DNA of 64,000 bases from contig CAYPIE010000022.1 in NCBI GenBank assembly GCA_964410665.1, forward strand, positions 1-64,000, in the 5' to 3' direction. Below are positions 17,187 to 25,816 of this stretch, one piece after another. This DNA comes from CAYPIE01 sp964410665 (GTDB taxonomy: Bacteria > Planctomycetota > Planctomycetia > Gemmatales > Gemmataceae). The position numbers and the translations under genes were made by a program. The notes under the pieces were generated by a model. The model worked only from the letters and a program-made list of their open reading frames with translations. It was not told the DNA's origin and made no database searches. Within the stretch, counting starts at the first letter, position 1. Each line of letters begins with the position of its first letter.

Positions 17187-18110
17187 TCATGAATCCCGCT
17201 GCAACCCAGCCACAACCACCTCGAGAAACTCCCGCGCGCGGCGTGCCAAGGCATCCACGCCCTCGGGCTTGCTCGGACGGGGCAGCAACGGGGCGAAGAT
17301 ATTTTCACAGCACAACGGGATGGTCCGTCCAAGCTGGGCCAGCGGAGCCAACAGGCGATAATGATCAATCTCACCAAACCCCGGTCCACAGTCCTGATCC
17401 TTCGGGAAGTTGCGATGATCCTTGATACACAAGCTACGCACCTCGTCGGCACATTTCTGGATGTCGGGGATGGGATCGACATTCAAATAGTCCATGACAT
17501 TCCCAGCGTCATAATTAATCTTGATATGGGGATGGTCCACGGCCCGAGTGATCTCTGCACAAGCCTCACCAGTCCCCGTCGAACCCCCATGCTGTTTGAC
17601 CACCAGGGTGACGTTCTGGTCGGCAGCAATGGGCCCAAGCTGGCGAAAGCGCTTCTCCCAGATGGAACGATTGCCCCCCTCGGTATGACCAAAGGTCAAC
17701 ACTTGGGGCATGCGCGCAGCGCCCGCCTGGAGCAAGCGCTGCCTCAACACCTTGAACCCATTGGGATGCTCGGGATAGATCATCGAGAACATCATCAAGG
17801 GTTCCAGCCCCAAGTCCCGGCAACGTTTGGCTAGCTGTTGCGCCTGCGTCGGCGGCGCATCGGCGGCCAGCACCGGGACTTTCTTGCCCCCATCTTCGCG
17901 ATGGCTGGTTCCCCAGGCAACATAGGGAAAGCCAGCAGCCTGGATCCCGCTCAATGCCCGCTGGAGTGGAAAGTTGGCATATGGTAAGGTCATGCAGGCA
18001 ATTTGAAACTGACTCCGCCGGGGGAGCTCGTCGCCAGCGAGGGTCCGGGCCAATGGCCTTCCCGCGAAACTGCCCAGAATCGATGTCAAGAACGCGCGAC
18101 GGTTAAGCAT
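17187..18110 (-). CDS. Exported sugar-phosphate isomerase/epimerase-like TIM barrel (second of two)
   Basis: The 307-residue protein starts MLNRRAFLTSILGSFAG, with a twin-arginine-like NRRAF signal. Barrel motifs include FPYVAWGTSHRE, NVTLVVKQHGGSTG, IKINYDAGNVMDYL and RSLCIKDHRNF. These carry the Lys/His, Asp and His residues typical of xylose-isomerase-like barrels. It is a distant paralogue of the next gene downstream, and the two probably form an operon. Such proteins are highly multiplied in planctomycetes and are linked to catabolism of modified sugars. The exact reaction is unknown. Confidence 0.85.
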   Translation of the reverse strand: MLNRRAFLTSILGSFAGRPLARTLAGDELPRRSQFQIACMTLPYANFPLQRALSGIQAAGFPYVAWGTSHREDGGKKVPVLAADAPPTQAQQLAKRCRDLGLEPLMMFSMIYPEHPNGFKVLRQRLLQAGAARMPQVLTFGHTEGGNRSIWEKRFRQLGPIAADQNVTLVVKQHGGSTGTGEACAEITRAVDHPHIKINYDAGNVMDYLNVDPIPDIQKCADEVRSLCIKDHRNFPKDQDCGPGFGEIDHYRLLAPLAQLGRTIPLCCENIFAPLLPRPSKPEGVDALARRAREFLEVVVAGLQRDS

Positions 18111-18256
18111 GATCGATTACTCCGCGGTCAAGCGAAAGGATCTACACGAAGGCATTGTTATTCCGCGCAGAATCCAAGTGCATTGCAAGACTTTCGTCAC
18201 GGAACGGGGTTAAAACTAGGATGTTGGGTTTGACTGAAGGAAGAGAGGGCGGATCG

Positions 18257-19285
18257 ATGCCACCAATACGCTTCGGAATTCTCGCAATCTTACTATCGGT
18301 GCTTGTGGTTGATATCAGCTGGGCTCAGCGTCCCCGCCGAGGAGGCGAAGGGGGCGGACGACCTCGCTTCGACCGATCCAGTGGCAGTGAAGGAGGTGGA
18401 CGACAACGTTTCGGGCGGCCAGGTGGTGAAGATGGGGGGAGACGTGGGCGCCCGGGTGGAAGCGAACAGGGCGGGGGACGACGCTTCGGGCGGCCCGGTG
18501 GCGGTCCCGAGGGTGGCGGGCGCCGAGGCGGTGGGTTCGACCCGAACATGATCTTTGATCGCTTCTCTGGTGGGAAAGATGTGATTGTTCGCTCAGAGCT
18601 GGATCCGGGTCGACAACGTTTCTTCGATATGATGGCTTCGCGCACGGGCATCAAGGGCGATCGCATTACCCGCGAGCAGTTTGTCAGTGCGGTTGAACAG
18701 AGGATGAGCCAGGGCGGTTTCGGTCGTTCACGAGGAAGTGGTTCCGATAATGCCCGTCAGATCGCGGAATCGTCTTTTCGGCGTCGCGATACCAATCGCG
18801 ATGGCGTATTAACGTCGGACGAGATGTCTGACACACTGCGTAAGGAACGCGAACGGTGGGATCAGAATCGTGACGGCGTGATTGATCTGAACGAGTACAT
18901 CCCCTACGTGAGTGCGTATATGGACCGCAACCGACGCGGTGGGGGTGATACCGATGATCGCGACGATGATCGAAGGGGAAGAGAATCGCGACGTAGTTCT
19001 GACGATGACGATGACGACGGGGATGAGATCGAGGGGGATTTCCGCCCCACGGTCTATTATTACGGGAACTTGCCTGAGGGTCTGCCGTCCTGGTTCAAGG
19101 AATTGGATATCGATAAGGATGGCCAGATCGGCCTCTATGAATGGAGAGCTGCCGAGAAAGATGTTCCCGAGTTCTTTGGCTTAGATTTCAATCGCGATGG
19201 TCTGATCACGCCGATCGAGATGCTCAAGCATCAAGAAAGAAGCGAGACGTCGAAAGAATCTGGCAGAGGCGGTCGACGCGAATGA
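18257..19285 (+). CDS. Secreted EF-hand protein with Gly/Arg-rich N-terminal region
   Basis: The ATG at 18257 gives a clean signal peptide (MPPIRFGILAILLSVLVVDI, cleavage near SWAQ); an upstream in-frame start at 18155 would bury it. The 342-residue product then has about 70 residues of Gly/Arg-rich low complexity (units like GGGRRFGRPGG). Four canonical EF-hand loops follow: DTNRDGVLTSDE, DQNRDGVIDLNE, DIDKDGQIGLYE and DFNRDGLITPIE. An acidic Asp-rich stretch separates the two pairs. All four loops keep Asp/Asn at positions 1, 3 and 5, Gly at 6 and Glu at 12, so calcium binding is likely. A cell-surface or periplasmic role is inferred. Confidence 0.88.
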   Translation: MPPIRFGILAILLSVLVVDISWAQRPRRGGEGGGRPRFDRSSGSEGGGRQRFGRPGGEDGGRRGRPGGSEQGGGRRFGRPGGGPEGGGRRGGGFDPNMIFDRFSGGKDVIVRSELDPGRQRFFDMMASRTGIKGDRITREQFVSAVEQRMSQGGFGRSRGSGSDNARQIAESSFRRRDTNRDGVLTSDEMSDTLRKERERWDQNRDGVIDLNEYIPYVSAYMDRNRRGGGDTDDRDDDRRGRESRRSSDDDDDDGDEIEGDFRPTVYYYGNLPEGLPSWFKELDIDKDGQIGLYEWRAAEKDVPEFFGLDFNRDGLITPIEMLKHQERSETSKESGRGGRRE

Positions 19286-19346
19286 TCCTGGTCCTCGCCG
19301 AGCTCACCAATCCCGAGTGGTCCTTCCAGTGACGAGGAGAGGTGCG

Positions 19347-20246
19347 ATGCGTTCTGGGAGTCTGGCATTTGCCTGGATTGTCTTGGTAGGCTGCAGCGAA
19401 TCGTCGCTCGAACGGAAAGTGGTCGTTCGAGCGGTTCCTCACACGATCACTCCGAGCGTTCCAGAAGTCCAGGCTCCCTCCGCTTCGCCTCCCATTGTCT
19501 ACCCGAAATCCATCAAGCCGGCCGATGTCAAGGCTGCTCCCGGGCCAACCAAGCCGGCAATCCCTCCATCCACGGCGCTTCCAAGCACACCTCCGAAGCA
19601 GGCATTGCAGACCACACCCCACGCCAACAGCAAAGCCCAAACGAAAGCCCCAAAGCGTACACAGCGGGCCAAACCAAGCTCAGAACCTTTACCCCCCCCT
19701 GCGTCGATCGAACCGGCTCCCGAGGGTCTTCCTCCGCCGGCGATCGTTGCGGATCCTGTCCCACCGCTGCGTCCTAACCAGCAGCAAATCGCTCCGGTCC
19801 AGGTCGAGCAGGACACTTTCGTTAGTAAGGCCGGCCATTTTCGCATCCAGCTACCCGGGCCTGCAAGGATCCGTCAAGAGGCCACAGCCCCATTTGCTCA
19901 GGTGCCGCGGCTTGTGGTCGAAGCCAAGGACGAGCAACAGATCGTCCGTATTGGTGTCATTCGCATAAAAGGGCAGCCGGTGGAAAGACTCATCGCAAAC
20001 GAGCGCGCCCACCTGCTACACACCCTGGACGGTCGGGAGCTGGACAATCGTCTGATTGATCGTCGCAATTGGCTAGGGATGCAATCGGAGATCGTCACCC
20101 GAGACGGGGTAACACATACCATTCGCTGGATTCCGTCTCTGGTCCATCACCGGCTCTATACCCTTCAGATTGCTGGTCGCGACCGAGCAGCCCTCGACCC
20201 GACCATCATCAAAGCCTTCTTCGAATCGTTCCAACCGCAGCCATGA
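19347..20246 (+). CDS. Putative lipoprotein with Pro-rich linker
   Basis: The ATG at 19347 follows a GAGGAGAGG ribosome-binding site. The product (299 residues) begins MRSGSLAFAWIVLVGCSESS, a lipoprotein signal with lipobox LVGC. Residues about 20-150 are Pro/Ala/Lys-rich and presumably unstructured. The C-terminal part (about 155-295) is a folded domain, VSKAGHFRIQLPGPARIRQE through AFFESFQPQP, of the type seen in exported planctomycete proteins of unknown function. It lies 61 bp after the EF-hand gene on the same strand and may be cotranscribed with it. No enzymatic motif is visible. Confidence 0.7.
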   Translation: MRSGSLAFAWIVLVGCSESSLERKVVVRAVPHTITPSVPEVQAPSASPPIVYPKSIKPADVKAAPGPTKPAIPPSTALPSTPPKQALQTTPHANSKAQTKAPKRTQRAKPSSEPLPPPASIEPAPEGLPPPAIVADPVPPLRPNQQQIAPVQVEQDTFVSKAGHFRIQLPGPARIRQEATAPFAQVPRLVVEAKDEQQIVRIGVIRIKGQPVERLIANERAHLLHTLDGRELDNRLIDRRNWLGMQSEIVTRDGVTHTIRWIPSLVHHRLYTLQIAGRDRAALDPTIIKAFFESFQPQP

Positions 20247-20546
20247 GGCTCCATTTCATCGTTCGCTCATGGCTGACATCAACACCACGTAAGTCACTAC
20301 CATCGATGCGCTGGTCTGCCGACAGAACTGCGATCCTTTCAACACCCAAGTGCGTCCAGCCCATGGAGCGTGACGCAATGTCGACCAGGTCAAAATGGTC
20401 CAGCAAGTGACTTCGGCGAAAAGGGCTGTTCACTACCCGGTCAGTCGAATCCGGCCGTGTTGCTCGCGGCGGTTATTTGCATGAACCTGCATCAGCCGCA
20501 GGATCTCGGCTAGAGGGTGGGCGGAATCGGGTATGGGATCGTTCTG
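20247..20546. other. Intergenic stretch with unassigned minus-strand frames
   Basis: No plus-strand gene is convincing. On the minus strand a 74-codon frame (20209-20433) reads MNSPFRRSHLLDHFDLVDIA and later THLGVERIAVLSADQ. It looks protein-like but overlaps the 3' end of the lipoprotein gene by 38 bp and lacks a ribosome-binding site. It may be a gene remnant. I cannot assign it. Confidence 0.3.
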
Positions 20547-20987
20547 ATGTTGGCCGACAGTCTGAAGATATACACAATCGGTTATGGCGGGCGCGGTCGA
20601 GAGGAACTGATCACGTTGCTCAAACGGCACGGCATTGCCAGCATTGTCGATGTACGTTTGCGGCCCGATCGAGCAAGCTTGGGTACCTGGTCGTTGGCCA
20701 GATCACCCGACAAAGGGATCGTCAAGGTTCTGGCGGATGCGGGGATTGCCTACGTTTCGCTGGTGGAACTTGGCAATGTCTTCCTCGGGCTTGCGGACTG
20801 GCCAGAGCGATATCAACGCCTACTCGATCAGTCGGGTGATCTGCTTCTCGAACGGCTGTTGCAGCTCACTCTCCCCCGTCCGTTTTGCCTACTCTGTGCA
20901 GAGAAAGCCGTAAAAGACTGTCATCGCCGCCAGATCGCCGCCTGTCTTGCCCAAGAGCATGGCTACACGATCGAACACCTCGAGTAA
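20547..20987 (+). CDS. DUF488 family protein
   Basis: The start at 20547 (MLADSLKIYTIGYGGRGREE) matches the family, whose members begin with a beta strand ending in TIGxG. The 146-residue protein has IVDVRLRPDR near residue 31 and a C-terminal Cys/His cluster, FCLLCAEKAVKDCHRRQIAA, typical of DUF488. Function is not established; it is a small cytoplasmic protein, sometimes proposed to act in nucleic-acid or stress contexts. The gene precedes the flippase-like gene by 38 bp. Confidence 0.85.
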   Translation: MLADSLKIYTIGYGGRGREELITLLKRHGIASIVDVRLRPDRASLGTWSLARSPDKGIVKVLADAGIAYVSLVELGNVFLGLADWPERYQRLLDQSGDLLLERLLQLTLPRPFCLLCAEKAVKDCHRRQIAACLAQEHGYTIEHLE

Positions 20988-21025
20988 GCCTCGCCCATCA
21001 GGGGTGAACCACCTAGAATGAGCGC

Positions 21026-22081
21026 ATGCGACACAGCCTGCAGCGATGGACCGGGGGGGTAAAGGTGTTGGTGCCGCTGGTGATTCTGGTGGCGGTTGGC
21101 TGGCATTTCACGGGCATTTTGCTTCGCTCGGAACTGAGTACCACCCCTTTCGAACTTCACTACGGCTGGCTGATTATTGCTGGTCTATTGTCGGTCACGG
21201 CCCAGCTGCTCTGGAGCCTATTTTGGGTGCAGCTGTTGCATCACTACCAAGCAAAGGTTTCGTGGCGACTAGGGATCCGTGCCTACTTTCTTAGTCAGCT
21301 GGGTCGGTACCTGCCGGGCAAAATCTGGGTCGTCCTGTTCCGGGTGCATCTGCTACGCAAGTATGCCCCCTCACGAAGTATGCTTGCCCTGACCGCGGTC
21401 TATGAGACGCTCACCATGATGGGCGCAGGCGCGTTACTTGGGTTGCTCCTGCTCCCCTGGCTCGAGGGAGATCTACGTGACAAGGTGGCTGGCCAGGAAT
21501 GGTTCCTGGGCCTCATTGTGGGCATGCCGCTGGCCATTGCGCTAGGGCTGCGCTTCTTCCATGGACGCCGCACCAGGGAACACCCATCGGTCGCTGAGCA
21601 GACCGAGGTGGAACATTTTCCTCCGCAGATTCACGTACCTGCCCGTTCGGTTGATCCCCGGCAGCAGAACCACCTGCCCTTGCTGGTGCTGCTGCGGGGC
21701 ATACTGCAAGCCCTCGCTGGCTGGTGCCTGCTCGGACTGTCCTTCTGGTGTGTCCTTCGCGGCTTGCAAGCCGACCCCATGCCCCTCAACCTGAACACTT
21801 ATCTGCGTTGCACTGGGATGATCGCACTGGCGTATGTGATTGGATTTGCCGTTCTGATCGTGCCCGGAGGGTTGGGGATTCGCGAGTATTTTGTGCAGGT
21901 GCTCACCGCCACGGAAATGGCAACCCAACTCCCGCCAGAGTCGGCGGCGGCGTTTGGGGTGGTTAGCGCACTGGTGCTGCGATTCGTCTGGACGCTGGCA
22001 GAGTTGCTCGTCATTCTGGGGCTGTATGGGTTCGCAGGTCCACCAAGATCTCCGGTTCCGCCAGGGAAAGGTTATCTATGA
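21026..22081 (+). CDS. Flippase-like / lysylphosphatidylglycerol-synthase-TM family membrane protein
   Basis: The 351-residue protein has about eight hydrophobic segments and the family signature LSQLGRYLPGKIWVVLFR near residue 87, followed by the late GGLGIREYF motif. Members of this family (UPF0104, or the TM domain of MprF) translocate or flip polar lipids, often beside glycosyltransferases. Its stop overlaps the GT2 start by 4 nt (ATGA), so the two are translationally coupled. The inferred role is moving a lipid-linked sugar made by the next gene product. Confidence 0.85.
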   Translation: MRHSLQRWTGGVKVLVPLVILVAVGWHFTGILLRSELSTTPFELHYGWLIIAGLLSVTAQLLWSLFWVQLLHHYQAKVSWRLGIRAYFLSQLGRYLPGKIWVVLFRVHLLRKYAPSRSMLALTAVYETLTMMGAGALLGLLLLPWLEGDLRDKVAGQEWFLGLIVGMPLAIALGLRFFHGRRTREHPSVAEQTEVEHFPPQIHVPARSVDPRQQNHLPLLVLLRGILQALAGWCLLGLSFWCVLRGLQADPMPLNLNTYLRCTGMIALAYVIGFAVLIVPGGLGIREYFVQVLTATEMATQLPPESAAAFGVVSALVLRFVWTLAELLVILGLYGFAGPPRSPVPPGKGYL

Positions 22082-23109
22082 AGAATGCTGTCCTCGGAAG
22101 CGGACCCGACCTGGCCACCCAGCTCTCTTTGCCACGTCTGGATTGCCTATCGGTGGTGGTACCGGTGTACAACGAGCGTGATAGTCTCAAAGAGCTGTAT
22201 GCGGAGCTCCGCAGCGTAGCCGAACAACTGAGCAACGCTCTCGACCTGATATTGGTCGATGATGGGAGCCATGACGGTTCGTGGGAGATTATCCAAGACC
22301 TGGCCGCGAACGATCCGCAGGTCAAGGGCATCCGCTTTCGGACCAACTTCGGGAAAGCCGCGGCCTTGCGCGCCGGGTTTCGTGATGTGCGTGGCTCGAT
22401 CACCATGACGCTCGATGCCGACCTACAGGATGATCCGCACGAGATTCCAAAGTTTCTTGAGATGATGCACAAGAACTACGATGTGGTCAGCGGTTGGAAG
22501 AAGGTCCGGCATGATCCATGGCACAAAGTTTTTCCCAGCCGGATTTTCAATCGCATGATTGGCTGGTTGACCGGGGTGCGACTGCATGACCACAACTGTG
22601 GCATGAAGTGTTATCGCAGCGAAGTCTTTCCCGAGGTACGCTTGTACGGAGAACTCCATCGCTTCATCCCGGTATTGGCCGCGGCCCGCGGGTTTCGCGT
22701 TGGCGAAGTGGTGATCGAGCACCGTCGGCGGAAGTTTGGCCGGTCGAAATATGGCTTCGGACGCTTCGTGAAGGGGTTTTTGGATCTGTTGACGGTGACG
22801 TTCATCACCGGTTACGGCCGCCGACCACAGCATGTTCTTGGAACGATTGGCCTGCTCAGCTTTGGCCTGGGCCTGATCGGGCTCACCTATCTGGCCATCA
22901 CCTGGGTGATCCGCTATTTCTACCCCGAGTTGTTTGAGCCATTGCACAACCGCCCGCTGATGACCTACGCGCTTGGAGCCTTGTTGCTCGGCGCCCAGTT
23001 GATTGGGCTTGGCGTCCTGGCCGAGTTGCTGGTGGTGCATCATAGTCGAGATGAAGACATTTACAGCATCGCCGAGCAGACTCCCCCCCACCATGAACCC
23101 AGCGCTTGA
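22078..23109 (+). CDS. Family 2 glycosyltransferase (polyprenyl-phosphate sugar type)
   Basis: The 343-residue protein has an N-terminal GT-A domain with VVVPVYNERDSLKEL near 24, LILVDDGSHDGS near 57, the DxD region TLDADLQDD near 113 and SKYGFGRFVKGFLDLL near 222. Two C-terminal TM helices (about 245-275 and 295-320) follow. This is the DPM1/GtrB-like arrangement that makes polyprenyl-phosphate-linked glucose or mannose at the cytoplasmic face. It is coupled to the flippase-like gene upstream and overlaps the next membrane protein by 17 bp. Confidence 0.92.
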   Translation: MKNAVLGSGPDLATQLSLPRLDCLSVVVPVYNERDSLKELYAELRSVAEQLSNALDLILVDDGSHDGSWEIIQDLAANDPQVKGIRFRTNFGKAAALRAGFRDVRGSITMTLDADLQDDPHEIPKFLEMMHKNYDVVSGWKKVRHDPWHKVFPSRIFNRMIGWLTGVRLHDHNCGMKCYRSEVFPEVRLYGELHRFIPVLAAARGFRVGEVVIEHRRRKFGRSKYGFGRFVKGFLDLLTVTFITGYGRRPQHVLGTIGLLSFGLGLIGLTYLAITWVIRYFYPELFEPLHNRPLMTYALGALLLGAQLIGLGVLAELLVVHHSRDEDIYSIAEQTPPHHEPSA

Positions 23110-24571
23110 CCCCGTCGCGGCGTCTACTTGGCGTCTCATTTATCCTTGGCTCATTCTGCTTCCTCTGGCCCTCACCGCGGGGAGGATCGTTGGGGTCGAA
23201 CGCATCTACGAACCTAGTATGTATGGACCGCCTCGCGCCAACAGCTACGGTGCCGACCGCCCCGAGCCGATCACGCGGACCTGGCCGAAGACCCGTCCGG
23301 AACCGACCCCCCAATTTAGCTCCAATGATCGCTCTCGCTGGGCGACCATCTATAACCTGGTCGAAAATGGGACCTTCGTCATCGGTCGCCGAGTGGATGA
23401 CCCGCAGAAGCCAAAAGGCTATCGCGACGAGGGGATTATTTTTCGCTCCGACTTTGCGTCGGTTGACAAGGTCCTGAATCCCAGAACCCATGAGTTTTAT
23501 TCGACCAAGCCCCCGTTGTTGCCGGTGCTCGTGGCGGGTGAATACTGGCTGCTCAAGCATGGCTTGGGTTTATCCCTGGACCAGGATCGTTGGCCGGTCA
23601 TCATCATCATTTTGCTGACGGTCAATTGGCTCCCATTGGCCCTGTTCCTGGTGCTACTGCGCCGGCTTGTAGAGCAGTTCTGTGACAATCTTTGGGCTCG
23701 ACTCCTGGTCATGGCCACGGCAGGGTTCGGAACATTCATCACCACCTTCGCCGTAACGCTCAATAATCATACTCCGGCCGCGGTGGCAGTGCTGATCGCC
23801 GTGTATACGATACTCCGCTCCGCGCCGGGCGAGCGCTTGCCCAAGGGTCGAATCCTGCTTGCGGGTTTCTTCGCATCCTTCGCTACCTGCATGGAATTAC
23901 CCGCGGCCGCCTTCCTGGCCACCCTCGGGCTGTGGCTGTTGTGGCGCGAGCCGACCCGAACGTTATTCGTGGGCCTCCCCGCTGTCCTGCTGCCTATTGC
24001 GGCGTTTTTGGGCACCAACTATGTGGCGATGGGAGAATGGGAACCGGTTTATAGCAAATTTGGCAGCGAGTGGTACGAATACCCAGGGAGCCACTGGCAG
24101 GTCAAACCCGGCGAGGTCAAACGGGGAATTGACTTTGCCGCAGAACCCAAGTTCATCTATGCCTTTCATCTGTTGCTTGGCCATCATGGGATATTGAGTC
24201 TGACGCCCGTTTGGCTGCTCACGGGCATCGGCATAGGCATGCGATTGTTCGGGCGTGAGGGTCGACTTCCTGCATGGCTTGCCGGGCAAACTGCTCTGGT
24301 GAGCGGGATCGTCATTGCGTTTTACATCGCCACCACCAACAATTATGGTGGCTGGACCAGCGGTCCGCGCTGGCTGATTTGGCTGACGCCCTTGTGGCTA
24401 TTGCTCCTCTTACCCGCCGCAGAGGTAGTAAGCCGCGCGGCTCGTGGACGGATCTTCGGCTATAGCCTGTTGGGAGTGTCGGTTTTCTCGGTCACGTACC
24501 CCGTATTCAACCCTTGGCGTCATCCGTGGATTTATCAAATGTGTGAGTATTTCCACTGGCTGCGCTATTGA
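23093..24571 (+). CDS. Multi-TM membrane protein, possible glycosyltransferase (GT39/ArnT-like)
   Basis: The start at 23093 (MNPALDPVAASTWRLIYPWL) lies inside the end of the GT2 gene. The 492-residue product has about ten TM segments with a first periplasmic loop of about 120 residues (after TM1, containing SNDRSRWATIYNLVENGTF). This is the topology of polyprenyl-sugar-dependent GT-C enzymes, but I do not see an unambiguous catalytic Asp-Glu motif. With the GT2 and flippase-like genes it could complete a lipid-linked sugar transfer to an envelope glycan or protein (inference). It is otherwise a hypothetical membrane protein found in planctomycetes. Confidence 0.75.
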   Translation: MNPALDPVAASTWRLIYPWLILLPLALTAGRIVGVERIYEPSMYGPPRANSYGADRPEPITRTWPKTRPEPTPQFSSNDRSRWATIYNLVENGTFVIGRRVDDPQKPKGYRDEGIIFRSDFASVDKVLNPRTHEFYSTKPPLLPVLVAGEYWLLKHGLGLSLDQDRWPVIIIILLTVNWLPLALFLVLLRRLVEQFCDNLWARLLVMATAGFGTFITTFAVTLNNHTPAAVAVLIAVYTILRSAPGERLPKGRILLAGFFASFATCMELPAAAFLATLGLWLLWREPTRTLFVGLPAVLLPIAAFLGTNYVAMGEWEPVYSKFGSEWYEYPGSHWQVKPGEVKRGIDFAAEPKFIYAFHLLLGHHGILSLTPVWLLTGIGIGMRLFGREGRLPAWLAGQTALVSGIVIAFYIATTNNYGGWTSGPRWLIWLTPLWLLLLLPAAEVVSRAARGRIFGYSLLGVSVFSVTYPVFNPWRHPWIYQMCEYFHWLRY

Positions 24572-24598
24572 TGCCCTGCGGCAGAAGCGACCTAGACG

Positions 24599-25735
24599 AT
24601 GCAGCACGATGAATCTTTCCCGACGGATCCGTCTCCCGGCGCGCATCCCATTTTTCAGCACATCCCGAACGTTCCCAGTGTCACTCGGGTCGCTCCTCCG
24701 GGGCCAGGACTCGGGGGAGCGCTATTGTGGTGTGCGTTGTTTCTCACCACGATTATCGCTGCCGGGGCGCTCGTCGTCATCCTGAGTCTATCGATCCACT
24801 TGATGGGTGTTCAAGATTTGGATGCGGAGATGGAGGCGATTTCCGCGAGTGTCCAGCTGCTCGAGCAAGGGGCGAAACCCCACCCAGCCTTGATTCAAGC
24901 AATGGCCTGGGCGATGGCGGCAGGGGCAGTGGTCACGGTCATCTTTCCTTGGATCCTTCTCCGTTGGCGCGTTGGCCCCGACTGGAGCGGCAAAGTGGCC
25001 CTGCGGAAGCCGAGCTCGGAGCATTTGCTGCTGACCCTCGCAATCACCCCAGGGTTCCTCCTCTCTGCTAGCGGACTGGCCTATCTGTTCCACCAGCTGA
25101 TCAATCCAGGCCAACCCCTCGAGGACGAGGGACAAATCGTCGCTGAGCTACTGGCGTCGTTCCCGTTATGGGCGATCATCCTGGTGGTAGGGGTGGCGCC
25201 GGGGGTGGGCGAGGAATTACTTTGCCGCGGCTTTCTGGGTCGGGGACTGATGGCCCGGCACGGACTTCTTGGTGGGCTCGTGTTCACTTCCGTACTGTTT
25301 GGCATCTTACATCTCATCCCGCCCGAAAAGGTCGTGGTAACCGCTTTCATGGGAGCGGGGCTGCACTATGTGTATCTGATGAGCCGATCCTTGTGGTTGC
25401 CCATGCTGTTGCATTTTGCCAACAACTCGCTGGCAGTCCTGCTGGGCCGAGGGGATCTGAACATCCCAGTCCTGCAGGGGGAGGTGGGGCCGCCACTGGT
25501 TCACTTGGTCGCGGTGGTGTTAGTAATCGTGGTCGGCTACGCTTTTTGGCTTGGCCGCGCCCGTCTCAAAGCCGAAGACCCGAATCAACCAACCTGGCAG
25601 CCGCCCTACCCAGGAGTGTTCCCCCCCCCGCCCGGAAGCGGCACGCATATTGTCGCCCCATCGGCAGGGATCCTGCCGATGGTGGCCGTATTGGCCACCT
25701 TGGCCGGTCTCGGGCTCACGCTGTTCGTGCAGTAA
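24599..25735 (+). CDS. CPBP-family intramembrane metalloprotease
   Basis: The 378-residue membrane protein contains the CPBP/Abi (Rce1-like) signatures: motif 1 GVGEELLCRGFLGRGL near residue 203, motif 2 SVLFGILHLIP near 238 and motif 3 MLLHFANNSLAVL near 270. The Glu-Glu, Arg and two His are in place. The family includes prenyl-protein proteases and putative bacteriocin-immunity proteins. About eight TM segments are evident, with a Pro-rich cytoplasmic loop near 320-345. It starts 27 bp after the preceding gene, suggesting the operon continues. Confidence 0.88.
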   Translation: MQHDESFPTDPSPGAHPIFQHIPNVPSVTRVAPPGPGLGGALLWCALFLTTIIAAGALVVILSLSIHLMGVQDLDAEMEAISASVQLLEQGAKPHPALIQAMAWAMAAGAVVTVIFPWILLRWRVGPDWSGKVALRKPSSEHLLLTLAITPGFLLSASGLAYLFHQLINPGQPLEDEGQIVAELLASFPLWAIILVVGVAPGVGEELLCRGFLGRGLMARHGLLGGLVFTSVLFGILHLIPPEKVVVTAFMGAGLHYVYLMSRSLWLPMLLHFANNSLAVLLGRGDLNIPVLQGEVGPPLVHLVAVVLVIVVGYAFWLGRARLKAEDPNQPTWQPPYPGVFPPPPGSGTHIVAPSAGILPMVAVLATLAGLGLTLFVQ

Positions 25736-25816
25736 GCTCCCGGAGCGGGTTGTATATTGCTTCGGTTTGACTATCTTGGCTACAGAAGCGACTCGCATCC
25801 CAACTTGAACGCGAAC

